Below are positions 6,492-13,488 of a stretch of 15,339 nt of DNA, piece by piece. The translations under genes were made by a program, and so were the position numbers. This DNA comes from an uncultured bacterium. GTDB taxonomy: Bacteria; Cyanobacteriota; Vampirovibrionia; Gastranaerophilales; Gastranaerophilaceae. Numbering within the stretch: the first letter of the stretch is position 1; each line of letters opens with the position of its first letter. Location of the stretch: assembly GCA_900553205.1 (NCBI GenBank), contig USCK01000028.1, positions 1 to 15,339 of the forward strand. The letters are read 5' to 3'. The notes below the pieces were generated by a model. It was not told the origin of the DNA. It saw only the letters and a program-made list of their open reading frames with translations, and did no database searches.

Positions 6492-6603
6492 CTGGATTAC
6501 TTCGCTTACGCTCGTAATGACAACTCATTCCGTCATTCAGAGGCTTTAGCCGAAGAATCTCATGCAAGCCTTGTTAGAGATCTTTCGCTCTGTTCAAGAT
6601 GAC
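6492..6603 (+). repeat. Composite intergenic repeat, copy 1
   Basis: The unit starts with CTGGATTACTTCGCTTACGC, runs to AATGAC (6516-6521), then GTCATTCAGAGGC (6532-6544), AGCCGAAGAATCTCATG (6548-6564), AAGCCTTG and AGAGAT. The same blocks in the same order occur inverted at 15169-15266. Together with the palindromes before it, this explains the otherwise gene-free 6282-6645 interval. Confidence 0.75.
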
Positions 6604-6645
6604 GGTAGGGTTTTATTTCCTTAATCACTTATTAACTTCTAAAAT

Positions 6646-6678
6646 TTGTTTTGCCCGAAAAGTTTTTTATGATAAAAT
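6646..6678 (+). promoter_or_regulatory. Promoter of the NfnA-like gene
   Basis: An extended -10 reads TGATAAAAT (6670-6678), with TTGCCC (6651-6656) 16 nt before TAAAAT. An overlapping alternative is TTGTTT (6646-6651), 16 nt, TATGAT (6668-6673). Either gives a leader of about 30 nt containing the AGGGAG ribosome site. Confidence 0.5.
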
Positions 6679-6715
6679 CTGTAAGTAACGATTAAAAGTT
6701 AGGGAGATGTTTAAT

Positions 6716-7558
6716 ATGGGTTACAAAATTTTATCAAAAAAAGAACTTTGTCCTAATCAATATGAATTGGTTATTGATGCTCCATACGTTGTTAGAAACG
6801 CTAAAGCAGGACAATTTATTATTTTTAGGGCAGAAGAAAATGGCGAAAGAGTACCTCTTACTATCGCTGATGTAAATAAAGAAACAGGTGCATTGACTAT
6901 TGTGTTCATGGCTGTTGGTTATTCAACTAAGAAGCTCGCACAATTAGAAGCAGGTGATGAACTTGTTGATATCGTTGGACCGTTAGGTCAACCTACCCAT
7001 ATTAAAAAATACGGTACAGTTGTTTGTTTAGCAGGTGGATACGGTGCTGCACCTTGTTATCTTATTGCAAAAGCCTTCAAAGAAGCAGGCAACAAGGTTT
7101 ATATGATTATGGGTGCAAGAAACAAAGATTTAATCTTCTGGCAAGATAAAATGAAAGATGCTTGTACTGAATTGTTTATAACAACAGATGACGGAACATT
7201 AGGCGAAAAAGGTTTTGTTACAGGTGTTCTTGAAAGAATTATGAACCAAGAAAAAGTTGATTATGCAATCGCAGTTGGTCCTATGCCGATGATGAGAGCA
7301 GTTGCTAATCTTACAAAAGATAAAGGTATTTATACAGAAGCTAGTATGAACCCTATTATGGTTGACGGTACCGGCATGTGTGGTGCTTGTCGTGTTACTG
7401 TCGGTGGCGAAACAAAATTCGCTTGTGTAGATGGCCCTGATTTTGACGCTCACAAAATTGATTTTGATGAAGTCATAAACAGAACAAGGATATACAAGGA
7501 CGAAGAAAGAAAAAGATCAGAAAATTGCAATCTGTTAAAGATGGCAGATAAGGTTTAA
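6716..7558 (+). CDS. NfnA/SudB-type FAD and [2Fe-2S] electron-transfer subunit
   Basis: The 280-residue protein belongs to the ferredoxin-NADP-reductase-like family that includes NfnA, SudB and PyrK. Residues 1-100 are the FAD barrel with RVPLTIAD (45-52); the NAD(P) domain has AGGYGAAP (106-113). The C-terminal cluster site is D217, C222, C225 and C237, the Asp plus three Cys pattern of NfnA rather than the four Cys of PyrK. NfnA moves electrons between NAD(H) and a partner that handles NADPH and ferredoxin. The ATG at 6716 is chosen because AGGGAG ends 9 nt before it; the ATG at 6707 abuts that site. The usual partner (NfnB/SudA, about 460 residues) is not adjacent: purA follows after 65 nt. 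Subfamily naming is less sure than the fold. Confidence 0.85.
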   Translation: MGYKILSKKELCPNQYELVIDAPYVVRNAKAGQFIIFRAEENGERVPLTIADVNKETGALTIVFMAVGYSTKKLAQLEAGDELVDIVGPLGQPTHIKKYGTVVCLAGGYGAAPCYLIAKAFKEAGNKVYMIMGARNKDLIFWQDKMKDACTELFITTDDGTLGEKGFVTGVLERIMNQEKVDYAIAVGPMPMMRAVANLTKDKGIYTEASMNPIMVDGTGMCGACRVTVGGETKFACVDGPDFDAHKIDFDEVINRTRIYKDEERKRSENCNLLKMADKV

Positions 7559-7566
7559 TAAGAAAA

Positions 7567-7598
7567 AGAGGTTGGACGAACAAAAAAGTTCAACCTCT
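7567..7598 (+). terminator. Hairpin between the NfnA-like gene and purA
   Basis: AGAGGTTG (7567-7574) and CAACCTCT (7591-7598) form an 8-bp stem; an inner GAAC/GTTC pairing is an alternative. The following ATTTAGTTTG is only modestly T-rich. It may be a partial terminator or an attenuator in front of purA. Confidence 0.5.
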
Positions 7599-7623
7599 AT
7601 TTAGTTTGAGAGGTTATCAAGTT

Positions 7624-8901
7624 ATGAAGAATACTGTTGTTGTTGGTGCTCAATGGGGTGATGAAGGCAAAGCAAAAATCACCGACCTGTTGGCAGAAAA
7701 AGCTGATATTATTATTCGTTATCAAGGTGGTTGTAACGCAGGGCATACCGTTGTAGCAAATAATAAAACTCACAAATTTCATTTAATCCCGTCAGGAATT
7801 TTGTATAAAAACAAAATTTGTATGATAGGTGCAGGAACAGTTATACACCCCGAATCTTTTGAAAAGGAAGTAAACGCTTTAATAGAAGAAGGCGTTGACG
7901 TTTCAAACTTGAAAATTAATCCATTAGCAACAATAACAATGCCATACCATATAGAAATTGATGGATATTCAGAAGCTCATAGCGGTAAAGGTAAAATCGG
8001 GACTACAAAAAAAGGTATCGGCCCGACTTATACCGATAAATATGCAAGAATAGGGTTAAAGATACAAGATTTGTATTCAGAAGAAACTTTGTCTGAAAAA
8101 CTTGATGTTATATTGCCTATCAAAAATAAACAACTTGAAAAAGTGTATGGATTAGAACCATATACAAAAGAATGTTTGACTGCATTATGTGAAAAATATG
8201 CGAAAATTTTTAAACCTTATGTTTGTTTTGAATGGCAAGAGTTATTAAGAAAACACAAAAAAGATTCAATACTTTTTGAAGGCGCTCAAGGTGTTATGCT
8301 TGATGTCGATTACGGCACATATCCGTTTGTAACAAGTTCAAATCCTATAGGTGGCGGCGCAGGTACAGGTTCAGGTTATGGACCCAAAATGATAGATGAG
8401 GTTATCGGTGTATCAAAAGCCTATGTTACAAGAGTAGGTGAAGGGCCTTTTGTTACAGAATTGAAGGATGAAATGGGTGAAAAAATTCAAACAATAGGAC
8501 ACGAATTTGGTGTAACAACAGGCAGACCTCGCAGATGTGGCTGGTTTGACGCTGTTATTATGAAATATGCAGTGCTTGTTGGTGGGTTTACATCTATTGC
8601 TTTAACTAAAATTGATGTATTTGATACTTTTGATGAAATAAAAATTTGTACTGCATATAAAGATACAAGAAACGGTCAAATTTATACGGATTATCCTACA
8701 GATGTTTATATTCATAAATACTTAAAGCCTGTTTATGAAACATACAAAGGTTGGGGTATGGACATAACAGGAATAAAAGAGTATGATAAATTACCTGAAA
8801 ATGCAAAAAAATATCTTGCACGATTAGAAGAATTGTTGGAATGTCCTATTTCAATAATCAGTGTTGGGCCAGATAGACATCAAACAATATACAAAGGATA
8901 A
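7624..8901 (+). CDS. purA: Adenylosuccinate synthase
   Basis: The 425-residue protein aligns along its whole length with PurA (E. coli 432). It makes adenylosuccinate from IMP, aspartate and GTP, the first committed step from IMP to AMP, in the cytoplasm. The N-terminus VVVGAQWGDEGKAK (5-18) holds catalytic D13, and H41 is in NAGHTVV. Later signatures are TGSGYGPKMID, TRVGEGPF and the IMP/GTP segment TTGRPRRCGWFD. The GTP loop is normally GDEGKGK; here Gly17 is Ala. The frame extends to a TTG at 7606, but the family start and GAGAGG 10 nt upstream favour ATG 7624. The mannosidase-like gene follows after 3 nt, so the two are co-transcribed. Confidence 0.95.
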   Translation: MKNTVVVGAQWGDEGKAKITDLLAEKADIIIRYQGGCNAGHTVVANNKTHKFHLIPSGILYKNKICMIGAGTVIHPESFEKEVNALIEEGVDVSNLKINPLATITMPYHIEIDGYSEAHSGKGKIGTTKKGIGPTYTDKYARIGLKIQDLYSEETLSEKLDVILPIKNKQLEKVYGLEPYTKECLTALCEKYAKIFKPYVCFEWQELLRKHKKDSILFEGAQGVMLDVDYGTYPFVTSSNPIGGGAGTGSGYGPKMIDEVIGVSKAYVTRVGEGPFVTELKDEMGEKIQTIGHEFGVTTGRPRRCGWFDAVIMKYAVLVGGFTSIALTKIDVFDTFDEIKICTAYKDTRNGQIYTDYPTDVYIHKYLKPVYETYKGWGMDITGIKEYDKLPENAKKYLARLEELLECPISIISVGPDRHQTIYKG

Positions 8902-8904
8902 ATA

Positions 8905-10998
8905 ATGAAGAAAAAAGTTATCGGGTTTGTGCATACGCATTGGGACAGAGAATGGTATAGAGAATTTGAAGTCTTTAGAATGCGACTCCTTAGAGTATTT
9001 GATAATATCTTGGGAATGTTAAAATCGGGTAAACTTCCGAGTTTCTATTTTGACGGACAGACTTCTGCACTTGAAGATTATTTGGAAATGCGTCCTGAAA
9101 ACACAGAAATAGTCAAACAACTAATCAAAGAAAAAAAATTGTTTATTGGACCTTTTTATTGTTTGATAGATGAATTTTTGACTGATGAGAATGCAATAAG
9201 AAAGAATTTAGAGATTGGTCTAAAGTATTCTCAAAATATGGGTTGTAAAGATTTTGTCGGATATTTTGCAGATACCTTCGGGCATACCTCAAATACAATT
9301 CCGATTCTTAAAGAGTTTGGAGTAGATACTGTAGTTGTTTGGCGAGGGTGTGGAGAAATCCCTGCAGAGTTTACATGGCAGGTTAATAATTCAGATGATA
9401 ATTCAACAAGTATAAATTGTATAAATCTTGTTCGAGGGTATTTTAATGATTATTTGTCCTCAAGTATTGATATAGACAAAAAAACTGCAGGGATAAAATC
9501 AGAACTTGACAAAATAGCAAAATATTCGGGTAATGTTTTGTTAATGCCTATTGGTGGAGACCATTTGGGAGTGCATAAAGATATTTTGAGTATTGTTGAT
9601 GAGGTAAATCAAAGACTTGATGATTATGAAATACAAATTGGCTCAATTTTTGATTATATAAAACTTGTGAAAGATAGATTTGCCAACCATAAAGTTGTTG
9701 GGGAATTGAGAGATAATTCCAAGACTTTTACATTACAAGGCAGTTATTCTTCACGTTTGGATTTGAAGCGTTTAAATATAGAAACTTCATATCTTTTGGA
9801 TAAAGCTGACAGATTAAGGAAATATTATCCTGAATATACGCAAAAGTATGAGTCTTTAATTTCTTATGCTTACAAGTTTTTGTTACAGAACCAAGCCCAC
9901 GATTCGATTTACGGCTGTTCGTTAGATGATGTGCATAGAGAGGATATTGTTAGATACAAAAAAATTCAACAAATAGCAAAAACTATTATTGATGAAATAA
10001 GATTTGATAAGAAATTGAAAGACACAGATGTTATAAATCTGGGTAAAAAGTTTGAAGGAGCTATAAAATTTACAAGTCCTAAAAAACTTGAAGGTTATCA
10101 GTTGTTATATACAGAAATGGGGTTTGCTAAAGAACTTTTGACAGATACATTAAGAGTACCGATAACCGAAGATTATAGCGAAATCTATACATATCTGGGT
10201 CTAGTAGAAAAAAACAAAATTATACCAGCGAAAGAACCGTCAGATGTATTTGTTTCTGATAATAGTATTGGAAACTCAAAAATATTTTTATCTATTAATA
10301 ATAACAAAATTAAACTTGGCAATTATGAAATTAAGTTTGTTGATTATATTGATAAAGGTGACAGTTACAATGAAGGCCCTGAAGAAAATGATATTGGTAA
10401 AGTTGGTAAGATTATAGGTTCAAAAGTATTGTATGAAGGTAATATTCGCTCTGCCATACAAATACAAATAGATGTAGGAGATATACTAAATCTTGTTATA
10501 GAATTAGATAACCAATCCGAGTTCATAAAATTCAAAGTTGATTGGGTAAACACATACACAAACCATAACTTACAGATAGTCTTTTCTACACCTGAAAAGA
10601 TTTATGAAACTTATTCAGAGGATACAAACTTAATTATAAAAAGAAACTTTGACCCTGATTATAATATTAGAAAAAATTTACCTAAAGAAAAAGGTTTAGA
10701 AGCAAAAAATAATACTGCACCTATGCAAAGAGGAGTTTGGGCTAACGGACTTGGTATTATAACAAAAGGTTTAACTCAATACGAAATATTAAACAACAAT
10801 ATTGGAATATGTTTATTGCGTTCAACCGACATTTTGTCAAACCCTAAAAACCCTGCTAGAACAACACCTGCGGGGCCACCTTTGAAATTAAACGATTTGA
10901 TGCAGCTTGGAGAAAATATTGCTGAATTATATATGTATATTGGTAGCGAAAGAAATCTTCAACCTACAATAGATAAAATATACAACTACATTGTATAA
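8905..10998 (+). CDS. GH38 alpha-mannosidase-like glycoside hydrolase
   Basis: The 697-residue protein has the GH38 order. The catalytic domain (1-260) contains the zinc site HTHWD (H12, D14) and the nucleophile D124 in ADTFGHTSN. The helical middle domain (about 265-360) has QAHDSIYGCS with the remaining zinc ligand H332, and a beta-sandwich C-terminal part follows (about 380-697; RGVWANGLGI, LLRSTDILS). Bacterial GH38 enzymes usually have 850-1,000 residues, so the C-terminal part is reduced. No signal peptide is present, so it should act in the cytoplasm on an imported or internal alpha-mannoside. Substrate linkage cannot be told. AAAGGA about 6 nt before the ATG lies in the end of purA, and the start is 3 nt past the purA stop. 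No sugar transporter or regulator accompanies it. All visible catalytic residues are intact. Confidence 0.9.
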   Translation: MKKKVIGFVHTHWDREWYREFEVFRMRLLRVFDNILGMLKSGKLPSFYFDGQTSALEDYLEMRPENTEIVKQLIKEKKLFIGPFYCLIDEFLTDENAIRKNLEIGLKYSQNMGCKDFVGYFADTFGHTSNTIPILKEFGVDTVVVWRGCGEIPAEFTWQVNNSDDNSTSINCINLVRGYFNDYLSSSIDIDKKTAGIKSELDKIAKYSGNVLLMPIGGDHLGVHKDILSIVDEVNQRLDDYEIQIGSIFDYIKLVKDRFANHKVVGELRDNSKTFTLQGSYSSRLDLKRLNIETSYLLDKADRLRKYYPEYTQKYESLISYAYKFLLQNQAHDSIYGCSLDDVHREDIVRYKKIQQIAKTIIDEIRFDKKLKDTDVINLGKKFEGAIKFTSPKKLEGYQLLYTEMGFAKELLTDTLRVPITEDYSEIYTYLGLVEKNKIIPAKEPSDVFVSDNSIGNSKIFLSINNNKIKLGNYEIKFVDYIDKGDSYNEGPEENDIGKVGKIIGSKVLYEGNIRSAIQIQIDVGDILNLVIELDNQSEFIKFKVDWVNTYTNHNLQIVFSTPEKIYETYSEDTNLIIKRNFDPDYNIRKNLPKEKGLEAKNNTAPMQRGVWANGLGIITKGLTQYEILNNNIGICLLRSTDILSNPKNPARTTPAGPPLKLNDLMQLGENIAELYMYIGSERNLQPTIDKIYNYIV

Positions 10999-11014
10999 AA
11001 TGCTAAAGCAAATC

Positions 11015-11584
11015 TTATTCTAAAACACAACCGAAAACATTTACATTATCAAAACTTTCTTTGTTAAGATGTTCGTTTAGATAAACATGCCTGCCTACAC
11101 AATTCAACTTACCAATATTATCAATTTTAGAATCTCTTAAATATAAATTTCCAGATATATCTTCTAAATTTTCAAGACTTGTAATTTGAGAATTTTTATC
11201 AAACTCTGCATTTCCTCTTACTGATGATATCGTTTTGAATAATTTATTTTCATTTAAACCCATATCATGTATAAAACTTTGTTCATAAGTTCCAAATCTT
11301 TTAACAGATATTGTGCCGTCATTATATCTTTTTGGTTCCATGCCTAAACTATCAAACACAGCCATTTCAGCAGAATTATCTTTTTTTAGGTTCAATTTGA
11401 TTAAAAATTTATCCATCAAACTATATTCTTTAAAATATTTTTGTTCTAAACCTTTCAACTCTTGAGGAAGTTTATTTTCAATTTGAGTTGCTGATTTAAA
11501 ACTTTTTAAACCTTTAATACCGAAACCTTTAAATGAGGTAATGTTGTTTGAGTTATTCATTTGTAAATTAGTAATAGTATTCAT
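11015..11584 (-). CDS. Short beta-repeat (LRR-like) protein with SFKGF motif
   Basis: From the ATG at 11584 the protein has 189 residues; a TTG at 11632 would add 16 residues without any better ribosome site. The N-terminus is Asn-rich and contains SFKGF (17-21). Residues about 25-115 are charged and helical. Residues about 118-174 hold three rungs of roughly 20 residues (VRGNAEF, ISGNLYL and VGRHVYL, each followed by an I/L-x-x-L type turn), as in bacterial LRR-like beta-solenoid repeats. There is no signal peptide or membrane helix. The gene converges on the mannosidase-like gene with 16 nt between the stops and no terminator visible in the gap. The function is unknown; the repeats suggest protein binding. 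Confidence 0.65.
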   Translation of the reverse strand: MNTITNLQMNNSNNITSFKGFGIKGLKSFKSATQIENKLPQELKGLEQKYFKEYSLMDKFLIKLNLKKDNSAEMAVFDSLGMEPKRYNDGTISVKRFGTYEQSFIHDMGLNENKLFKTISSVRGNAEFDKNSQITSLENLEDISGNLYLRDSKIDNIGKLNCVGRHVYLNEHLNKESFDNVNVFGCVLE

Positions 11585-11811
11585 ACTATTTTTAATGTTT
11601 GTAAAAAGAATTTTTGCTATTTTTTTAAACAATTTTACAAAAATTTATATTTTCTTATTGAATGCAGGTTTACTAAATTGTAACGAATTGTAAACATGTC
11701 TGTAAATCATGTCAATTCATGGATTCAGGAATACTTTATATACATGTAAAGGTTATTTAAACAAAACAAATTTAGTTAGGTTAGTTAATAAAAGTAGAAT
11801 TGTAAAATACT

Positions 11812-11817
11812 TATAAT
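11812..11817 (+). promoter_or_regulatory. Candidate -10 box for the gene at 11862
   Basis: A perfect TATAAT lies 44 nt before the start codon; no good -35 is found at 16-18 nt. The resulting leader would carry the AGGTAGGT ribosome site. The region upstream (11695-11760) has four CATG tetranucleotides in about 60 nt. Confidence 0.35.
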
Positions 11818-11861
11818 TTTGCAGTTCGGTAAAAAAGGTTATAAGGTTAGGTAGGTCTATT

Positions 11862-12377
11862 ATGGGTATGCTATTAATGATGTTCAGGAAAATGAACCTG
11901 ATTCAACGCAAGAATAACATCGAATTTCAATTAACAGATAATAACCAACAGTTATTGGATACTCAAAGCCTATCAGCCACCTTGGCAAATGATTCGGCAT
12001 CAATAACAGATGTGGCATCAATTCCACCGTCATTGTTTGGAGCAGGTGTCAGTCAGATGATGATGGCTCACGCATCAGCTAGTCAATATGCAGGTCAAGC
12101 ATTGACCTATATGAATAATAACAGTATCTTTACTCAGTTTGGCGATAAGGCCCCACAAATGCAACAAATAGCGTATATGAAGGCTTATGAGCAAGCCAGA
12201 GAACAAATAAAGAAACGAATAATGGCACAGTTAAACGAACGTGAAAAACAATTAGAGATGAAGAAAACTAAGTTAGAATCTCAATTAGCGGCTATTGAAG
12301 AAGAAGAAAAGGCAACAACACAACGAATTCAAGCCGGAGTCCAATCTCAAGTTTCACACTACGGTTTGCAAGCGTAG
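11862..12377 (+). CDS. Met/Gln-rich coiled-coil protein, unknown function
   Basis: The 171-residue protein has no family I can name. Residues 1-12 are Met-rich (GMLLMMFRKM). Residues 12-30 are polar (NLIQRKNNIEFQLTDNNQQ). Residues 35-100 are Ala/Ser/Gln/Met-rich with little charge (QMMMAHASASQYAGQA, 65-80). Residues 105-157 form a long charged helix with heptad-like spacing, probably a coiled coil. There is no clear signal peptide or membrane span. AGGTAGGT ends 5 nt before the ATG and is a usable ribosome site; Met3, Met6 and Met7 are alternative starts. It stands alone, 229 nt from the divergent beta-repeat gene. The composition suggests a structural or assembly protein, but this is only inference. 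Confidence 0.7.
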   Translation: MGMLLMMFRKMNLIQRKNNIEFQLTDNNQQLLDTQSLSATLANDSASITDVASIPPSLFGAGVSQMMMAHASASQYAGQALTYMNNNSIFTQFGDKAPQMQQIAYMKAYEQAREQIKKRIMAQLNEREKQLEMKKTKLESQLAAIEEEEKATTQRIQAGVQSQVSHYGLQA

Positions 12378-12445
12378 CCAATAGAATAAATAATACAAGT
12401 TAGTGATTATTTATAACAAACAATTTTTTAAAAACCTAAATATAA

Positions 12446-12469
12446 CCTAAATAATAACCGATTTTTAGG
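12446..12469 (-). terminator. Possible terminator of the HPP-like gene
   Basis: CCTAAA (12446-12451) pairs with TTTAGG (12464-12469). On the minus strand a second TTTAGG followed by TTTTT (down to 12430) could replace the first as the right arm. The stem is weak. The opposite gene ending at 12377 has only an AT-only stem at 12388-12412. Confidence 0.3.
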
Positions 12470-12514
12470 GAAGATGTGAAGTGTGTGTAGAAAAACGCTT
12501 TGTATTTTCCCTTT

Positions 12515-13444
12515 TTATTTGCTTTTAAATAGCTTTATAGAAATCGGTATAATAATAGCTGCTCCTATCGCAACTTCTATAGGGAATACTTTTACATCTT
12601 GCATTCTTAGTATCATTGGCAGTAACAAAATTGCACCTGACGGTGGGAAATAGATTCTGGTGTAATCGAAAGCTATAAACAAAAATATACAAGCTAACAT
12701 TGCACAGATAACCAAAGGGCAGTCCAAGTACAGATTCAAAAGCAACCTCATAGAAGCACCTATCAAGGATGCAAAAACGATTATGCCATAAACCTTGACA
12801 ACTCTTTTTCTTAGTGGACTTTGAGGATTTGCAAATTCTACAAATGTAACTATCAAAGGTGGGGCTAAGAAGAATAAGTTTCTACTTTCTAGAGGTAATA
12901 CAGATATTATTCCAAATATCAAAAATAATTTTATCCACCATTTGAATTCGTGTTTTATATCAAAATCATATTTATCATAATGGTTGATATGTCGCAAATG
13001 ATATTTTTCCATAAACCATTGTCCAACAATAATCAACAATGCCATAATACTGACAGCGATTGAATAAACCCAACTGTCTGTTCTCATATAAATTGGTAAT
13101 ATACAAGCAGATATTATAGGAATAAAGTTTGTCCTCATAACAGATAATAATATACCTGTTATAACAAAGCATAAGCACACTTGAAAAAACAAATCTGCAT
13201 GAACGTATTTAACAATAGCAACACCATATATTGAAGCTAAACAAGTTAAAGAAAATATTTTTCGTTTGTTTACGCTCCAAGGTTGTGTTTTTGATAGCCA
13301 AGCACCTGTCATAATAGCAAGAACCTCGGGGAATATGATTTCTCTTTGCCCGCTTATACCTGCAATCAAAAACATAGTAATCGTCATTAAAATTGCAAAA
13401 ATATATCGCTCAAATCGTATTATTTTTAAACCGTGTACATTCAT
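12515..13444 (-). CDS. HPP-like polytopic membrane protein with two related halves
   Basis: The 309-residue protein has about ten hydrophobic segments. The C-terminal half matches the HPP family pattern: FFLAPPLIVTFVEFANPQSP (191-210), an SLIGASMRLLL segment, and FPPSGAILLLPMI (266-278) in place of the His-Pro-Pro motif. The N-terminal half repeats the layout: FPEVLAIMTGAWLSKTQPW (38-56), then RTNFIPIISACILPIYMRTD (104-123). Known HPP proteins are about 160-200 residues, and cyanobacterial and chloroplast members transport nitrite, so an inorganic anion channel or carrier is a reasonable guess. A charged stretch (145-168) joins the halves. There is no ribosome site; TATAAT ends 7 nt before the ATG. 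It is divergent from the SulP gene with 44 nt between the starts. Confidence 0.6.
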   Translation of the reverse strand: MNVHGLKIIRFERYIFAILMTITMFLIAGISGQREIIFPEVLAIMTGAWLSKTQPWSVNKRKIFSLTCLASIYGVAIVKYVHADLFFQVCLCFVITGILLSVMRTNFIPIISACILPIYMRTDSWVYSIAVSIMALLIIVGQWFMEKYHLRHINHYDKYDFDIKHEFKWWIKLFLIFGIISVLPLESRNLFFLAPPLIVTFVEFANPQSPLRKRVVKVYGIIVFASLIGASMRLLLNLYLDCPLVICAMLACIFLFIAFDYTRIYFPPSGAILLLPMILRMQDVKVFPIEVAIGAAIIIPISIKLFKSK

Positions 13445-13488
13445 AATATAAATTATAAATCTAACAAAATTATGTTACTATATATTTT
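13445..13488. promoter_or_regulatory. Shared divergent promoter region
   Basis: The 44-nt gap between the two transporter starts holds a minus-strand TATAAT (13457-13452), 7 nt before the HPP-like ATG, and a plus-strand TACTAT (13476-13481), 7 nt before the SulP ATG. Neither gene has a ribosome site or a good -35. RNA polymerase could hardly occupy both promoters at once, so expression may be mutually exclusive. Confidence 0.45.

Noticed and set aside
6298..6638. CRISPR array
   Set aside because: The repeats are few, palindromic, unequal and not separated by uniform spacers; no cas gene is near.
7199..7453. Minus-strand open frame of 84 codons
   Set aside because: Antisense shadow of the NfnA-like gene with a His/Cys/Asn composition typical of wrong-strand frames.
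7606..7623. TTG start for purA
   Set aside because: It adds six residues absent from the family and overlaps the likely ribosome site; ATG 7624 gives the standard N-terminus.
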